Positions 37,524 to 45,808 of a DNA stretch of 64,000 nt are shown here, piece by piece. A program made the position numbers and the translations under genes. The number at the start of each line of letters is the position of its first letter. Position 1 is the first letter of the stretch. Source of the DNA: Bacillaceae bacterium IKA-2 (GTDB lineage Bacteria; Bacillota; Bacilli; Bacillales; Anaerobacillaceae); the NCBI GenBank assembly GCA_031761875.1, contig CP134492.1, forward strand, positions 1,364,001 to 1,428,000, read 5' to 3'. Under the pieces are notes generated by a model. The model did no database searches. It was not told the DNA's origin and saw only the letters and a program-made list of their open reading frames with translations.

Positions 37524-37690
37524 GTATTGACTTTCAAACTGAATAAACATAAGATAATAATTAATCAGATAAGTTTACTCGGCATTTAAATTTAATAGAT
37601 AGATATTTGTCTAGCCCAAGACATATCACGTGGGCAAAAGTTAGCTGAAATTTGGTGAAAGTGCATTTCGTCTAAAAAGGGGGAGTCGAG

Positions 37691-37840
37691 GTGGTAAATA
37701 AGTATAACAAAGAACACGAGCAAGTGTTTTTAAAGGTACAAGAAATGCTCAAAGAAATTAAATATGGCTCGATTACATTAGTTGTTCAAGATGGGAAAGT
37801 CATCCAAATTGAAAGAAATGAAAAACATCGTTTGAATTAG
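37691..37840 (+). CDS. small YezD-like protein (DUF2292)
   Basis: This 49-residue protein contains YGSITLVVQDGKVIQIER, the hallmark of the YezD/DUF2292 family, which is commonly encoded beside sulfate/sulfite or siroheme genes. GTG 37691 follows AAAGGGGGAGTCGAG. It is immediately upstream of a nitrite/sulfite reductase remnant and the siroheme genes, consistent with that association. Function unknown. Confidence 0.8.
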   Translation: MVNKYNKEHEQVFLKVQEMLKEIKYGSITLVVQDGKVIQIERNEKHRLN

Positions 37841-37901
37841 AAAGATTAAATAACAGTTTATTAGTTTAATAAATTTCATAATACTGTTTTGCTTAATTAG
37901 G

Positions 37902-38104
37902 CTAACGATTGAAGAACTACCTGATATGTACAAACGCTTAGACGAAGTTGGACTTTCTTCTGTCGGTGCTTGTGGTGATATTCCGAGAACAATTTTCGGT
38001 AATCCATGAGCAGGAATTGATCGCAATGAACTGACAGATACGAGAGAAATTGTTACAGCTGTCTATAATTTTTTCCAAAGAAATAGCGATTTTTCAAATT
38101 TACC
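37902..38104 (+). pseudogene. nitrite/sulfite reductase remnant
   Basis: About 68 codons without start or stop context encode LTIEELPDMYKRLDEVGLSSVG, ACGDIPRTIFGNP, then an in-frame TGA at 38007, then AGIDRNELTDT and FFQRNSDFSNLPR. This is the junction between the ferredoxin-like half domain and the start of the 4Fe-4S/siroheme domain of assimilatory nitrite or sulfite reductases. Both flanks are unrelated, so it is an internal fragment of a deleted gene. Its position beside siroheme genes marks the former operon. Confidence 0.82.
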
Positions 38105-38172
38105 ACGTTGCTTACGGCTTTCTTACTATCGATCGATTTTGACTAATACCAGTTATGGAGGTGAAATAGACC

Positions 38173-39633
38173 ATGGATGAAAAAGGTATTGTTTATCTTG
38201 TTGGTGCAGGACCTGGAGATATGAAACTTATTACCGTAAAAGGGTTAGAAAAACTACAAAAGGCAGAGGTGATTTTTTATGATCGCTTAGTTAATCCACT
38301 ATTCTTACAAGAAGCGGATGTTAATGCTGAACTTATTTATTGTGGTAAGTTGCCCAATCGCCATATTTTACGGCAAGAAGTAATTAATGAATTACTAGTT
38401 GAAAAAGCAAAGCAAGGGAAAGTGGTTGTTCGCTTAAAAGGTGGCGACCCTGGAGTTTTTGGGAGAGTTGGCGAAGAAGCTACTGCCCTAAACCAAGCAG
38501 GAGTTCGTTATGAAATTGTCCCGGGCATCACATCTGGAATAGCTGCTCCATTGTACGCTGGAATTCCAGTTACTCATCGTGAGTATGGTACTAGTTTTAC
38601 CGTTGTCACGGGTCACGATAAATCGGTTGATGGAAAGCCGACGATTAATTGGCGTGCTCTAGCCGTAGGAATTGACACAATTGCCTTTTATATGGGGATA
38701 AAAAATCTTCCGCATATATGCGAAAACCTTATCAACCACGGTCGAGATCGTTCCACTCAAGTAGCAGTCATACAGTGGGGGACTACAAGCAGACAACGCG
38801 TAGTTGAAGGTACGCTAGAAACGATTGCAGATGAAGTAGCTAAACACGGTATTAGTAACCCAGCAATTACGCTAGTAGGCAATATTGTTGCTCTTCGAAA
38901 ACAAATAAAGTGGTTTGAAGATAAATTGTTACTAGGGAAAAAAGTAATTCTAGCAGACGGCAATGCTAATTTATGTTCCCAATTAGTGCATAATGGCGCT
39001 GAAGTGCTCACTTATCCAAAGCTCAGTATCGAACCTATCACGAAAGAGCTAGCATATATTAAGAAGTTAGCCAATTTAGCTAGCTATGATAAAATTTCGT
39101 TTACCTCAAAAGAAAGTGTGCAGATATTTTTTGATAGTTTAGTTACAAATGAAATTGATATTCGTTCATTGCCAGCGAATTTTTATAGTCATAATCAGGA
39201 AACGAAGCAGGCCCTAAAAAAATGTGGAATCATGTCTGAAATAGTTAACGAACTAGATACTGGTTTAATAGTTGGCTCAAGCGAAGCGATAGCCGAATTA
39301 CGAGTAAAAGGAAATTATTTAGTAACCCATCAAGTCAAAAATTGCTATCCAGCAACAGTAGCTTTGCAACGCTTTGTAGAAGAAGACAGTTTTAATACGA
39401 TCATCTTTACTTCGGCCCGTTCAATTAAGCTTTTTTACAAACAAACAAAAAAAGACAATTTGAACTGTGCTGAGATTATTGGAAATTGTCAAATTATCTG
39501 TATTGGCGAAGAAGCCTTTCTGACTGCCAAAAAAATGAAGCTAACAGTCAATGTTTACACAAAAAATCTTAACTCCGAAAACTTAAGCTATTTTTTTTCC
39601 AAACAAAAAGATAGTGAAAAAGCTTTCGGCTAA
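38173..39633 (+). CDS. uroporphyrinogen-III C-methyltransferase fused to uroporphyrinogen-III synthase
   Basis: The 486-residue fusion has an N-terminal SUMT domain (residues 1-245: YLVGAGPGDMKLITVKG, VRLKGGDPGVFGRVGEE, GITSGIAAPLYAGIPVTHR, TGHDKS) that makes precorrin-2. A HemD-like domain follows (residues ~255-486, LLGKKVILADGNA to SARSIKLFY). The HemD part is more divergent and may be weakly active. ATG 38173 follows GGAGGTGAAATAGACC. sirB follows 20 bp later. Pathway: siroheme synthesis for nitrite/sulfite reduction. Confidence 0.9.
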   Translation: MDEKGIVYLVGAGPGDMKLITVKGLEKLQKAEVIFYDRLVNPLFLQEADVNAELIYCGKLPNRHILRQEVINELLVEKAKQGKVVVRLKGGDPGVFGRVGEEATALNQAGVRYEIVPGITSGIAAPLYAGIPVTHREYGTSFTVVTGHDKSVDGKPTINWRALAVGIDTIAFYMGIKNLPHICENLINHGRDRSTQVAVIQWGTTSRQRVVEGTLETIADEVAKHGISNPAITLVGNIVALRKQIKWFEDKLLLGKKVILADGNANLCSQLVHNGAEVLTYPKLSIEPITKELAYIKKLANLASYDKISFTSKESVQIFFDSLVTNEIDIRSLPANFYSHNQETKQALKKCGIMSEIVNELDTGLIVGSSEAIAELRVKGNYLVTHQVKNCYPATVALQRFVEEDSFNTIIFTSARSIKLFYKQTKKDNLNCAEIIGNCQIICIGEEAFLTAKKMKLTVNVYTKNLNSENLSYFFSKQKDSEKAFG

Positions 39634-39652
39634 TAAAGGGGTAGTCCCAATT

Positions 39653-40378
39653 ATGAAAGCTATTTTACTCGTCGGTCACGGAAGCCGCAAACAAACATCG
39701 AATTCTCAGTTTATCCAATTAGCAGAAGCGGTAGCAGCTAAATGCAACGTCGAACTGTTTCGTTATGCGTTTCTTGAATTGGCATCCCCGTCCATCTTAG
39801 CGGAAATTGAGGTTTGTGTTGAAAAAGGTGCAAAAGAAATTATTATTTATCCATTACTATTATTAACAGCAGGTCATGCAAAAGTTGATATTCCAAACGA
39901 AATTGCAAAAGCGAAGGAGATCTATCCTACAATCGTTTTTCACTTTGAGAAACCTTTAGGAATTCAGAATTCGATTATTTCGATTTTAGAGAGTAGATTG
40001 GCTGAAAAACAGTTTCACGAAAAAGAAAATAGTCTCGTTATGTTTGTCGGTAGAGGAAGTCATGATCAGAAGCAAATTGATGAATTTGAAATAGTTCGTT
40101 ATTTACTAGAGAAGAAGCTGAATACAGTTGCTGTTCAAAGTAGCTATTTAGTCGGTGGTCATACATCGTTTAAATTAGCAGTAGAAAAAGCAAAACTTTC
40201 TAGTTGTCAGCATATTTTTGTCTTACCCTATTTATTGTTTAGGGGAGTTTTGTTAGAGGAAATGGAAGAATTTCTGGAGACTCAGAAAGATGATCGCTTT
40301 ACAATCTGCAAACAAATTGGTGCAGATGAAATGCTGGTCGATCTTGTTAGTAATTTAGTGAATGAGGGATCTAGATAA
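39653..40378 (+). CDS. sirB: sirohydrochlorin chelatase SirB/CbiX family
   Basis: This 241-residue type II chelatase has two CbiX-like repeats: ILLVGHGSRKQTSN with FLELASPS and YPLLLLTAGHAKVDIP in the first, and MFVGRGSHDQ with HIFVLPYLLFRG in the second. It inserts iron into sirohydrochlorin. The metal His of HGSR and H in TAGHAK are present in the first repeat. ATG 39653 follows AAAGGGG. The precorrin-2 dehydrogenase (SirC) gene often found next is absent here. Confidence 0.88.
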   Translation: MKAILLVGHGSRKQTSNSQFIQLAEAVAAKCNVELFRYAFLELASPSILAEIEVCVEKGAKEIIIYPLLLLTAGHAKVDIPNEIAKAKEIYPTIVFHFEKPLGIQNSIISILESRLAEKQFHEKENSLVMFVGRGSHDQKQIDEFEIVRYLLEKKLNTVAVQSSYLVGGHTSFKLAVEKAKLSSCQHIFVLPYLLFRGVLLEEMEEFLETQKDDRFTICKQIGADEMLVDLVSNLVNEGSR

Positions 40379-40390
40379 AAAAAGTGATCA

Positions 40391-40424
40391 AGCTAAGGTG
40401 TCTAATGACATTTTAGCTTTTTTT
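40391..40424 (+). terminator. terminator after sirB
   Basis: AGCTAAGGTGTC pairs with GACATTTTAGCT (TAAT loop), followed by seven T. Confidence 0.85.
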
Positions 40425-40445
40425 GTTCTAAATTCATGGTTCAGA

Positions 40446-40479
40446 CAAAAAAAAGGACAGTGCAAAATCCGCACCGTCC
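40446..40479 (-). terminator. minus-strand terminator of the sbtA group
   Basis: AGGACAGTGC (40453-40462) pairs with GCACCGTCCT (40470-40479), and the A-run at 40446-40453 becomes a T tail on the minus strand. It lies downstream of the carbonic-anhydrase-like gene. Confidence 0.75.
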
Positions 40480-40581
40480 TATAAATTTTTTTATTCCTTA
40501 GAAAGTTTAAGTTTGCTAATAGTAAACTTAAACTTTGGTCGCCACTAAAAGTTGCAAAAAGTAAGTTTTTTTCTGGAATAT

Positions 40582-41043
40582 TTAAATGATCGTAAACTCT
40601 TGTTGTTCATTTAATAGCAGTCCCTTAAAACTAAGCTTTTTAGGGAGGAAAGGATGAGTTTTTAACATAGTTAGGTTTTTATTTAGTGTTATTTCAACAT
40701 TGTTTACAGATAACCAATCGGATAAAGTATGATTACTGAACTTATCCAAGTAGTCAAAAATTTCAAATGTTTCCTTATCAATTCCTTCGTTTTCCAACCA
40801 ATCGCGCATTTTTGTTGCATGAATCTCATTTTTTTCTATTTGTGATACGACAATGTAAACATCTGTAATATTTTCATTATAAGAAGAAACTAAAATAGAT
40901 TTAACAACACTACCAAATGGCTGCAGATCAGAAGCGACATTATTTTGAATCGTAATTACATCTTCTCTAGTAGTGTTTAAATAATTTAATGCCTGATCCT
41001 TTAATTGTACATCACCGCAAATATAAATTAATTTTTTTGACAT
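40582..41043 (-). CDS. degenerate beta-carbonic-anhydrase-like protein encoded with SbtA
   Basis: This 153-residue protein has a layout like bacillar beta-carbonic-anhydrase homologues (PFGSVVKSILVSSYNENITDVYIVVSQIEKNEI, then MRDWLENEGI). The canonical zinc ligand pattern (Cys-Asp-Arg, later His-x2-Cys) is not visible; only one Cys occurs, near the N-terminus. It may be a regulatory or inactive relative. ATG 41043 on the minus strand follows AAGGAGCTGTTATC, 21 bp after sbtA, so the two are co-transcribed. The family call is tentative. Confidence 0.5.
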   Translation of the reverse strand: MSKKLIYICGDVQLKDQALNYLNTTREDVITIQNNVASDLQPFGSVVKSILVSSYNENITDVYIVVSQIEKNEIHATKMRDWLENEGIDKETFEIFDYLDKFSNHTLSDWLSVNNVEITLNKNLTMLKTHPFLPKKLSFKGLLLNEQQEFTII

Positions 41044-41064
41044 TGATAACAGCTCCTTTTCATT

Positions 41065-42081
41065 TTAAAAAAACCAACTAGCTATTGTATAATATAGGGG
41101 AATACCAATTGTTAAGTTTAGTGGAAACGTTACTCCTAATGCTAAACCTAAATAAATAGATGGGTCAGCTTCTGGCACAGAGGTTCTTAATGCAGCAGGT
41201 GCAGCAATATAAGAAGCACTTCCTGCCAAAACGCCCATTAACATTGCACCACCTAATGATAAACCCACGAAATAACCAACTAAAATACCTAGAACACCAA
41301 AGAGTAGCGGCATAATAGTTGCAAATAATAAAAGTTTTAAGCCGTGACGGCGTACAACACCTAATCGTTTCCCAGCCATTAAGCCCATGTTTAGTAAAAA
41401 TAGAAGGAGTATACTTTGGTATAAGTCAATAAATAGCGGCTTTATAAATGGTAAGCCATTAACTCCGACAATAAGGCCAATAAGCAAACTGCCCGCTAGC
41501 AAAAGAATACTTTTCCCAAAAAAACTTTCTTTTAAAACTGCTCCGTTAATAAATGAGAGTGGATTTTGAGCAATGATCCCAACATTTCGAGCAGGCATTG
41601 GCTGTATATTATCAGGTAAATTTCGGATCATACCTAAAAGCAATAGGGCGACTAAAATCCCTGGAATTTCCATTAATACGACCATTGCGTTCATAAAGCG
41701 TTCATATGGGATCGCTAGGTTTTCCAAAAAAGAAATAGCAGCGCCATATGTGATGATACTTACTGAACCATACGTAGCAGCTAAGCCTATCGCATTGTTT
41801 ATATCCAGCTTCGTGAATTTTCGGATTATAAAGAACGTTATGATCGGTATTAATGACCCTAAAAACAAAGTGCCTAATATCGGTTTAGTAACTGCTGCTA
41901 AGGTATAGTTAGATAACTCGATTCCGCCTTTTAAACCGATTGCAATAAGTAGATAAATGCTTAACGCTTCTCCGAAACCTTTAGGAAAGCTAAAGTCTGA
42001 ACTTACGATGGCGGCGATAACTCCTAGAATAAAGAAAAGTACGGCAGGTGAAAGTAAATTTTGCATGACCATTTCTAACAA
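41065..42081 (-). CDS. sbtA: sodium-dependent bicarbonate transporter SbtA family
   Basis: This 338-residue permease (DUF897) has about ten hydrophobic segments. Typical stretches are LLSPAVLFFILGVIAA, IGLAATYGSVSIITYGAAISFLE, and the second-repeat GVLAGSASYIAAPAALRTSVPEADPSIYLGLALGVTFPLN. SbtA imports bicarbonate with Na+, suiting a Na+-rich alkaline habitat. It starts at TTG 42081 (minus) after GGGGG; ATG at the fourth and sixth codons are alternatives. In cyanobacteria SbtA is paired with the PII-like SbtB; here its partner is a carbonic-anhydrase-like protein. Confidence 0.9.
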   Translation of the reverse strand: MLEMVMQNLLSPAVLFFILGVIAAIVSSDFSFPKGFGEALSIYLLIAIGLKGGIELSNYTLAAVTKPILGTLFLGSLIPIITFFIIRKFTKLDINNAIGLAATYGSVSIITYGAAISFLENLAIPYERFMNAMVVLMEIPGILVALLLLGMIRNLPDNIQPMPARNVGIIAQNPLSFINGAVLKESFFGKSILLLAGSLLIGLIVGVNGLPFIKPLFIDLYQSILLLFLLNMGLMAGKRLGVVRRHGLKLLLFATIMPLLFGVLGILVGYFVGLSLGGAMLMGVLAGSASYIAAPAALRTSVPEADPSIYLGLALGVTFPLNLTIGIPLYYTIASWFF

Positions 42082-42103
42082 TTTTATTCCCCCTTTTTTA
42101 AAA

Positions 42104-42143
42104 TAAAAAAGACCAACGAAGATTTAAGTAATCAACGTTGGCC
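42104..42143 (-). terminator. terminator between the DUF2294 gene and sbtA
   Basis: GACCAACG (42111-42118) pairs with CGTTGGCC (42136-42143) with a T-rich tail on the minus strand. sbtA would then need read-through or its own promoter. Confidence 0.75.
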
Positions 42144-42186
42144 TCTGGTGTACTCACTGTGTTTAAGTGTTTACAATAGCAACCTG

Positions 42187-42564
42187 CTATTCAGTTAGTT
42201 TTATTTCTAAGTTAGTTTTTAAAATGAAGACAATAATACGTTCGGCATTTCTTGTACTAATGTCAGTATGAAAACTATCAACAGTTTCTCCTGTTTGTGA
42301 AAGGATAATTTCTTTTAGCTGAGGATTACCTGCTTCAATTAGTGCTTCACGAATTTTTTTTATAGCTAGCATCCCTGGTTCTGTTTTTGTTAACTCTTTT
42401 TCAGCAGGAGTAAGAATGCCTTTAAGGTGGACAATAATCATATTCCGCAAAATATCTGTTTTAACTTGTAGCGGTCCTCTTCCTAAATAATCCTTTTCCC
42501 ACTTAGTTATTGCTTTACTAATATCTGCTTCTAATTGACCTTTTTTCAGTAATGTCGTATCCAA
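42187..42564 (-). CDS. DUF2294 (YbcI-like) protein
   Basis: This 125-residue protein contains GRGPLQVKTDILRNMIIVHLKGILTPAEKEL, then GNPQLKEIILSQTGETVDSFHTDIS and ERIIVFILK, matching DUF2294/YbcI. In B. subtilis ybcI neighbours inorganic-carbon genes (ybcF, ndhF-ybcC), and here it lies beside sbtA, so a role in inorganic-carbon uptake is a reasonable inference. I chose TTG 42564 (minus), four nt after AAGGAGGGACATC; an in-frame ATG at 42609 overlaps an upstream palindrome and lacks a ribosome binding site. Confidence 0.8.
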   Translation of the reverse strand: MDTTLLKKGQLEADISKAITKWEKDYLGRGPLQVKTDILRNMIIVHLKGILTPAEKELTKTEPGMLAIKKIREALIEAGNPQLKEIILSQTGETVDSFHTDISTRNAERIIVFILKTNLEIKLTE

Positions 42565-42594
42565 GATGTCCCTCCTTATGTCTAAAAAGCGTGT

Positions 42595-42609
42595 GTGAAT
42601 GAAATTCAC
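42595..42609. promoter_or_regulatory. palindromic operator candidate upstream of the DUF2294 gene
   Basis: GTGAAT-GAA-ATTCAC is a perfect 6-3-6 palindrome. Read on the other strand it contains TGAATTTCATTCA, shared with sites at 46818-46834 and 62282-62298; a weaker relative is at 42963-42978. Confidence 0.45.
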
Positions 42610-42995
42610 TCGTCTACAATAAAAAATTTTCGCCCAGGCAGGTGGAGAGTCGGCTAGTTAATATGTGTAGATAAAAACAAAAAGCATATCCCATGTCTTA
42701 AAATCTTTTAAGACGGAATATACCGGTTACTTTAAATCTGAGCAATAGAAAATTTGATAAAGCTTTTCCTTTTACCACTGCCAGAATATGACATTGATCT
42801 AAAGCTAAGCTTATTTTTTCTATGCATGTATTTAATACGCGGTAAAATGTAATTAATTTTTATTATAGGGAAGAAATAAAATCTTGTCAATAATTTTTTT
42901 TAAATTTTAAATGAAATTTCATAATGGAGATTCAACGTCACTAGGCGGCTACTATATTGGTATTATGAAATTCACTCAAGTGAAAAAAAATCACG
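42610..42995. other. gene-free stretch with a 20-bp perfect palindrome
   Basis: No ORF with a ribosome binding site is visible. At 42695-42714 lies GTCTTAAAATCTTTTAAGAC (9-2-9), flanked by a further imperfect GCATATCCC/GGAATATACC pairing. It has no T tail on either strand, so it is not a standard terminator. Confidence 0.5.
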
Positions 42996-43025
42996 AAAAA
43001 AAGCTAGCCATTTGTGGCCTAGCTT
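42996..43025 (-). terminator. terminator of the rRNA methyltransferase gene
   Basis: AAGCTAGCCA (43001-43010) pairs with TGGCCTAGCTT (43015-43025, one bulge), with a T tail on the minus strand. Confidence 0.85.
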
Positions 43026-43038
43026 CATAATTTAATCA

Positions 43039-44223
43039 TTATTTCCGCGATGTTACTTCATATATTGCAAATTTTAAATAATCACCTTCGTCAGCACCAA
43101 CTAGCTTCGGGTGGTCAGAACCGGCGCCACTCCAATATATTTCTCTTAGTACTTTATTTGCATCCAAAGCTGCATCCATGACCATTTCTTCAAACATAGC
43201 AGGATCAACATGATAAGAACAGCTTGAAGTAACAAAATAGCCACCATCTTTTACGAGCTTTAAGCCATGTAAGTTAACATCCTTGTAGCCACGATAAGCT
43301 TTATCAACTGCATGACGTGATTTAGCAAAAGCGGGTGGGTCAATGATCACAACGTCCCACTGTTTTTTTGCAGTGACAGCTTCACGCAAGTAATCAAAGG
43401 CATTAGCAACAACAAAATCAATATTATTATCACAATTATTTAGCTCTGCATTTCGTTTGGCCGATTGAATTGCATGCTCTGAAATATCGACTGCTGTTAG
43501 GTGTTTAGCACCATAAAGGTAAGCATTTAACATAAATGAACCAGTATGTGTAAAACAATCTAAAACAGTTGCTTCAGGAGTAATCAGTGGTTTAATGGCA
43601 GCACGATTTTCTCGTTGGTCAAAGAAAAAGCCAGTTTTTTGGCCGTTCTCAATATCAACAATATACTTAACGCCATTCTCTTCAATTTCAATCTCCGTTG
43701 CCGACTCACCATACCAAAAGCCTTTTCCTTGCTCTAAGCCTTCTAATTCACGAACAAAAATATCGTTTCGCAAATAAATTGCCTTTGGCTTAAATACTTC
43801 AAGTAAGCTTTTTAAAATCCAATCTTTACGGACTTCCATTCCTAATGAGGCGATTTGTACGACAAGCACGTCTTCATATTTATCGACAACAAGTCCAGGT
43901 AAAAAATCTGCTTCACTGTAGACAGCGCGACAAGAGCGAACTCCCGGGATGAATCGCTCCCGATGTTGCCATGCTTTTTTAATTTTATCAGTGAAAAATT
44001 GTTGATTAACTTCTTCATCAAAGTGGGTTAAAATTCGCACAATCATTTGTGATTTTGGATTTATGTAACCCTTGCCTACTAGATGATCTTGATGATTATA
44101 AATTTCAACAATATCACCAGGCTCATAGCTACCCTTAATTTTTAGAACTTCACTCTGGTAGACCCATGGATGACCTTGCTCTAAACGATTTTTTCGTTGT
44201 TTGTTTAAAATAACTTTTGCCAC
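43039..44223 (-). CDS. class I rRNA methyltransferase, RlmI-like
   Basis: This 394-residue protein has an N-terminal PUA domain (VILNKQRKNRLEQGHPWVYQSEV), a central EEHEE-like part and a Rossmann SAM methyltransferase domain (VLDCFTHTGSFMLNAY, VDISEHAI, VVANAFDYL, VVIIDPPAFAKS). The catalytic Cys is likely in TSSCSYHV. It belongs to the RlmI/RlmK family that makes 5-methylcytosine in 23S rRNA; the exact site is inferred. GTG 44223 (minus) follows CGGAG. Confidence 0.9.
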   Translation of the reverse strand: MAKVILNKQRKNRLEQGHPWVYQSEVLKIKGSYEPGDIVEIYNHQDHLVGKGYINPKSQMIVRILTHFDEEVNQQFFTDKIKKAWQHRERFIPGVRSCRAVYSEADFLPGLVVDKYEDVLVVQIASLGMEVRKDWILKSLLEVFKPKAIYLRNDIFVRELEGLEQGKGFWYGESATEIEIEENGVKYIVDIENGQKTGFFFDQRENRAAIKPLITPEATVLDCFTHTGSFMLNAYLYGAKHLTAVDISEHAIQSAKRNAELNNCDNNIDFVVANAFDYLREAVTAKKQWDVVIIDPPAFAKSRHAVDKAYRGYKDVNLHGLKLVKDGGYFVTSSCSYHVDPAMFEEMVMDAALDANKVLREIYWSGAGSDHPKLVGADEGDYLKFAIYEVTSRK

Positions 44224-44450
44224 ATTCTCAACTCCGTTTTTTCTTGTCTAGTTCTTCGGCAAGCTTCTCGAATTTTTCAAAGCTAACAAACCGTTTTGCT
44301 TTTCTTTAGTATAACCAATTAATCATACGTGAAACTGACACTATTCGCAATGGTAGAATGGTTAGAAGTGGTCTAGGAGTTAGGTTCAGATATGCAAATG
44401 GAGCTTCATTTGTGGTATCATAAATAATAATATAAACAGGAGTGATTTAG

Positions 44451-44651
44451 TTGGTACATAATAAATGGCAAACTAGCCCAACGCTTAAAACTGTGAAATG
44501 TGTTCATACAGATGCAAAGAAATATACAGTTAATACAGCTTTAACTCCAGGAAAAGTGTATGAAGTTAAGAATGAGACAGAGGAATTTATTTTTGTGATT
44601 GATAATACTGGAAAAGTAGGCGGTTATTACAAAGCTTATTTTGAACTGTAA
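44451..44651 (+). CDS. small DUF6501 protein
   Basis: This 66-residue protein (HNKWQTSPTLKTVKCVHTDAKKY, then PGKVYEVKNETEEFIFVIDN and GKVGGYYKAYFE) matches the DUF6501 family of bacilli. Function unknown. It starts at TTG 44451 after AGGAGTGA and is followed by its own terminator. Confidence 0.78.
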   Translation: MVHNKWQTSPTLKTVKCVHTDAKKYTVNTALTPGKVYEVKNETEEFIFVIDNTGKVGGYYKAYFEL

Positions 44652-44666
44652 GATCTGAAAATGTAA

Positions 44667-44693
44667 AAAGGTGGTCTAAATACCGCCTTTTTT
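44667..44693 (+). terminator. terminator after the DUF6501 gene
   Basis: AAAGGTGGT pairs with ACCGCCTTT (one mismatch or wobble) followed by TTT. Confidence 0.8.
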
Positions 44694-44723
44694 CGTCGAT
44701 TTTTTTTAGGAGGTTGATTGGAA

Positions 44724-45383
44724 ATGGCAAGGAAAACAGCATTACTGGTTGGTGCGACTGGGTTGGTAGGTGGTCAATTATTAAATGTATTATTAGCTAA
44801 TGATGAATACGAAAAGGTTATTTCTATTAGTCGCCGTGCATTAGAAATGACAGATACTAAACTTCAACAACATATTGTCGATTTTGATCAACTAGATACG
44901 TATGACGATTTTTTTCGTGTCGATACAGTTTTTTGTGCATTAGGAACAACGATGAAACAAGCAAAAACAAAGGAGCAATTTGTAAAAGTCGATTTTGATT
45001 ATCCGTTAGCTGTCGCCAATCTCGCCAAGAAAAATGGCGTTAAGCAATTTTTTCTCGTTACAGCTATGGGAGCCAATCAACATTCACGTATTTTTTATAA
45101 CCAAGTGAAGGGAAATATTGAAGCCGCGATCAAAGAACTTTCTATTCCAACTTTTTACATAATTCGACCGTCGTTGTTATTAGGAAAAAGACATGAGACT
45201 AGATTTGCTGAGGATCTGAGCCAAACAATAACAAATCGACTGCCAAGTTTATTTAAGGGACCACTACAAAAATATAAGCCGAATCAGGCTGAAGCCGTCG
45301 CAAGCGCTATGTATAAGCTTTCCTTATCGGATGAACAAGGGACATTTGTTATTGATTCGAAGTTAATTGAGGCAAATAAATAA
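44724..45383 (+). CDS. NAD(P)-binding oxidoreductase, atypical SDR
   Basis: This 219-residue Rossmann protein begins TALLVGATGLVGGQLLNVLL (NAD(P)-binding glycine motif) and contains DTVFCALGTTMKQAKTKEQF, LVTAMGANQHSRIFYNQVKG and FYIIRPSLLLGKRHETR, like the HTATIP2/YbjT group of atypical short-chain dehydrogenases. Substrate unknown. ATG 44724 is eight nt after AGGAGGTTG; a TTG at 44718 is too close. Confidence 0.85.
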   Translation: MARKTALLVGATGLVGGQLLNVLLANDEYEKVISISRRALEMTDTKLQQHIVDFDQLDTYDDFFRVDTVFCALGTTMKQAKTKEQFVKVDFDYPLAVANLAKKNGVKQFFLVTAMGANQHSRIFYNQVKGNIEAAIKELSIPTFYIIRPSLLLGKRHETRFAEDLSQTITNRLPSLFKGPLQKYKPNQAEAVASAMYKLSLSDEQGTFVIDSKLIEANK

Positions 45384-45492
45384 ACCATTTATTCCGATTT
45401 TCGAGACGTTATCTGGCCTTGGGATCCGAATTTTTGCAATAATTAATGATTAGCTAATCTTGATAATTAAAACTATTTCGAGGAGGAAAATT

Positions 45493-45705
45493 ATGCCATA
45501 CGTAAATATTAAAGTGACCAAAGAAAATGGACAAGGAATTACAGTTGATGAAAAGAAACAACTAATCGAAGGTGCAACAGCCTTGCTTCAAAATGTACTA
45601 GGGAAAAATCCAGCGACGACGATTGTTGTCATTGACGAAATTGAAACTGATAACTGGGGAATTGCCGGGAAAGCGGTGACAGAGATAAGGAAACAAGGGA
45701 AATAA
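45493..45705 (+). CDS. 4-oxalocrotonate tautomerase family protein
   Basis: This 70-residue protein begins MPYVNIKVTKE; after Met removal, Pro1 is the catalytic base of the tautomerase superfamily. The TTIVVIDEIETDNWGIAGKAV segment is typical of bacillar small tautomerases (YwhB-like). ATG 45493 follows AGGAGG. Substrate unknown. Confidence 0.88.
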   Translation: MPYVNIKVTKENGQGITVDEKKQLIEGATALLQNVLGKNPATTIVVIDEIETDNWGIAGKAVTEIRKQGK

Positions 45706-45740
45706 TAAGAAATCAGATAGCTATCCACCTGGCGCCTAAC

Positions 45741-45767
45741 ACATTTTAACTGTTTTTTCATAAGATA
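45741..45767 (+). promoter_or_regulatory. sigma-K-type promoter of cotW-like gene
   Basis: AC at 45741-45742, 16 nt, then CATAAGATA (CATANNNTA consensus) at 45759-45767, about 40 bp before the start codon. The same spacing occurs before cotX. Confidence 0.65.
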
Positions 45768-45808
45768 ATAATGCCTTGTACGTACACAATTAGAAGGGAT
45801 GTTTTTCC

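Noticed and set aside
41573-41908. Plus-strand ORF inside sbtA
   Set aside because: It is antisense to a conserved membrane transporter frame with no start signals.
43595-43777. Plus-strand ORF inside the rRNA methyltransferase gene
   Set aside because: Shadow frame of a well-conserved minus-strand gene.
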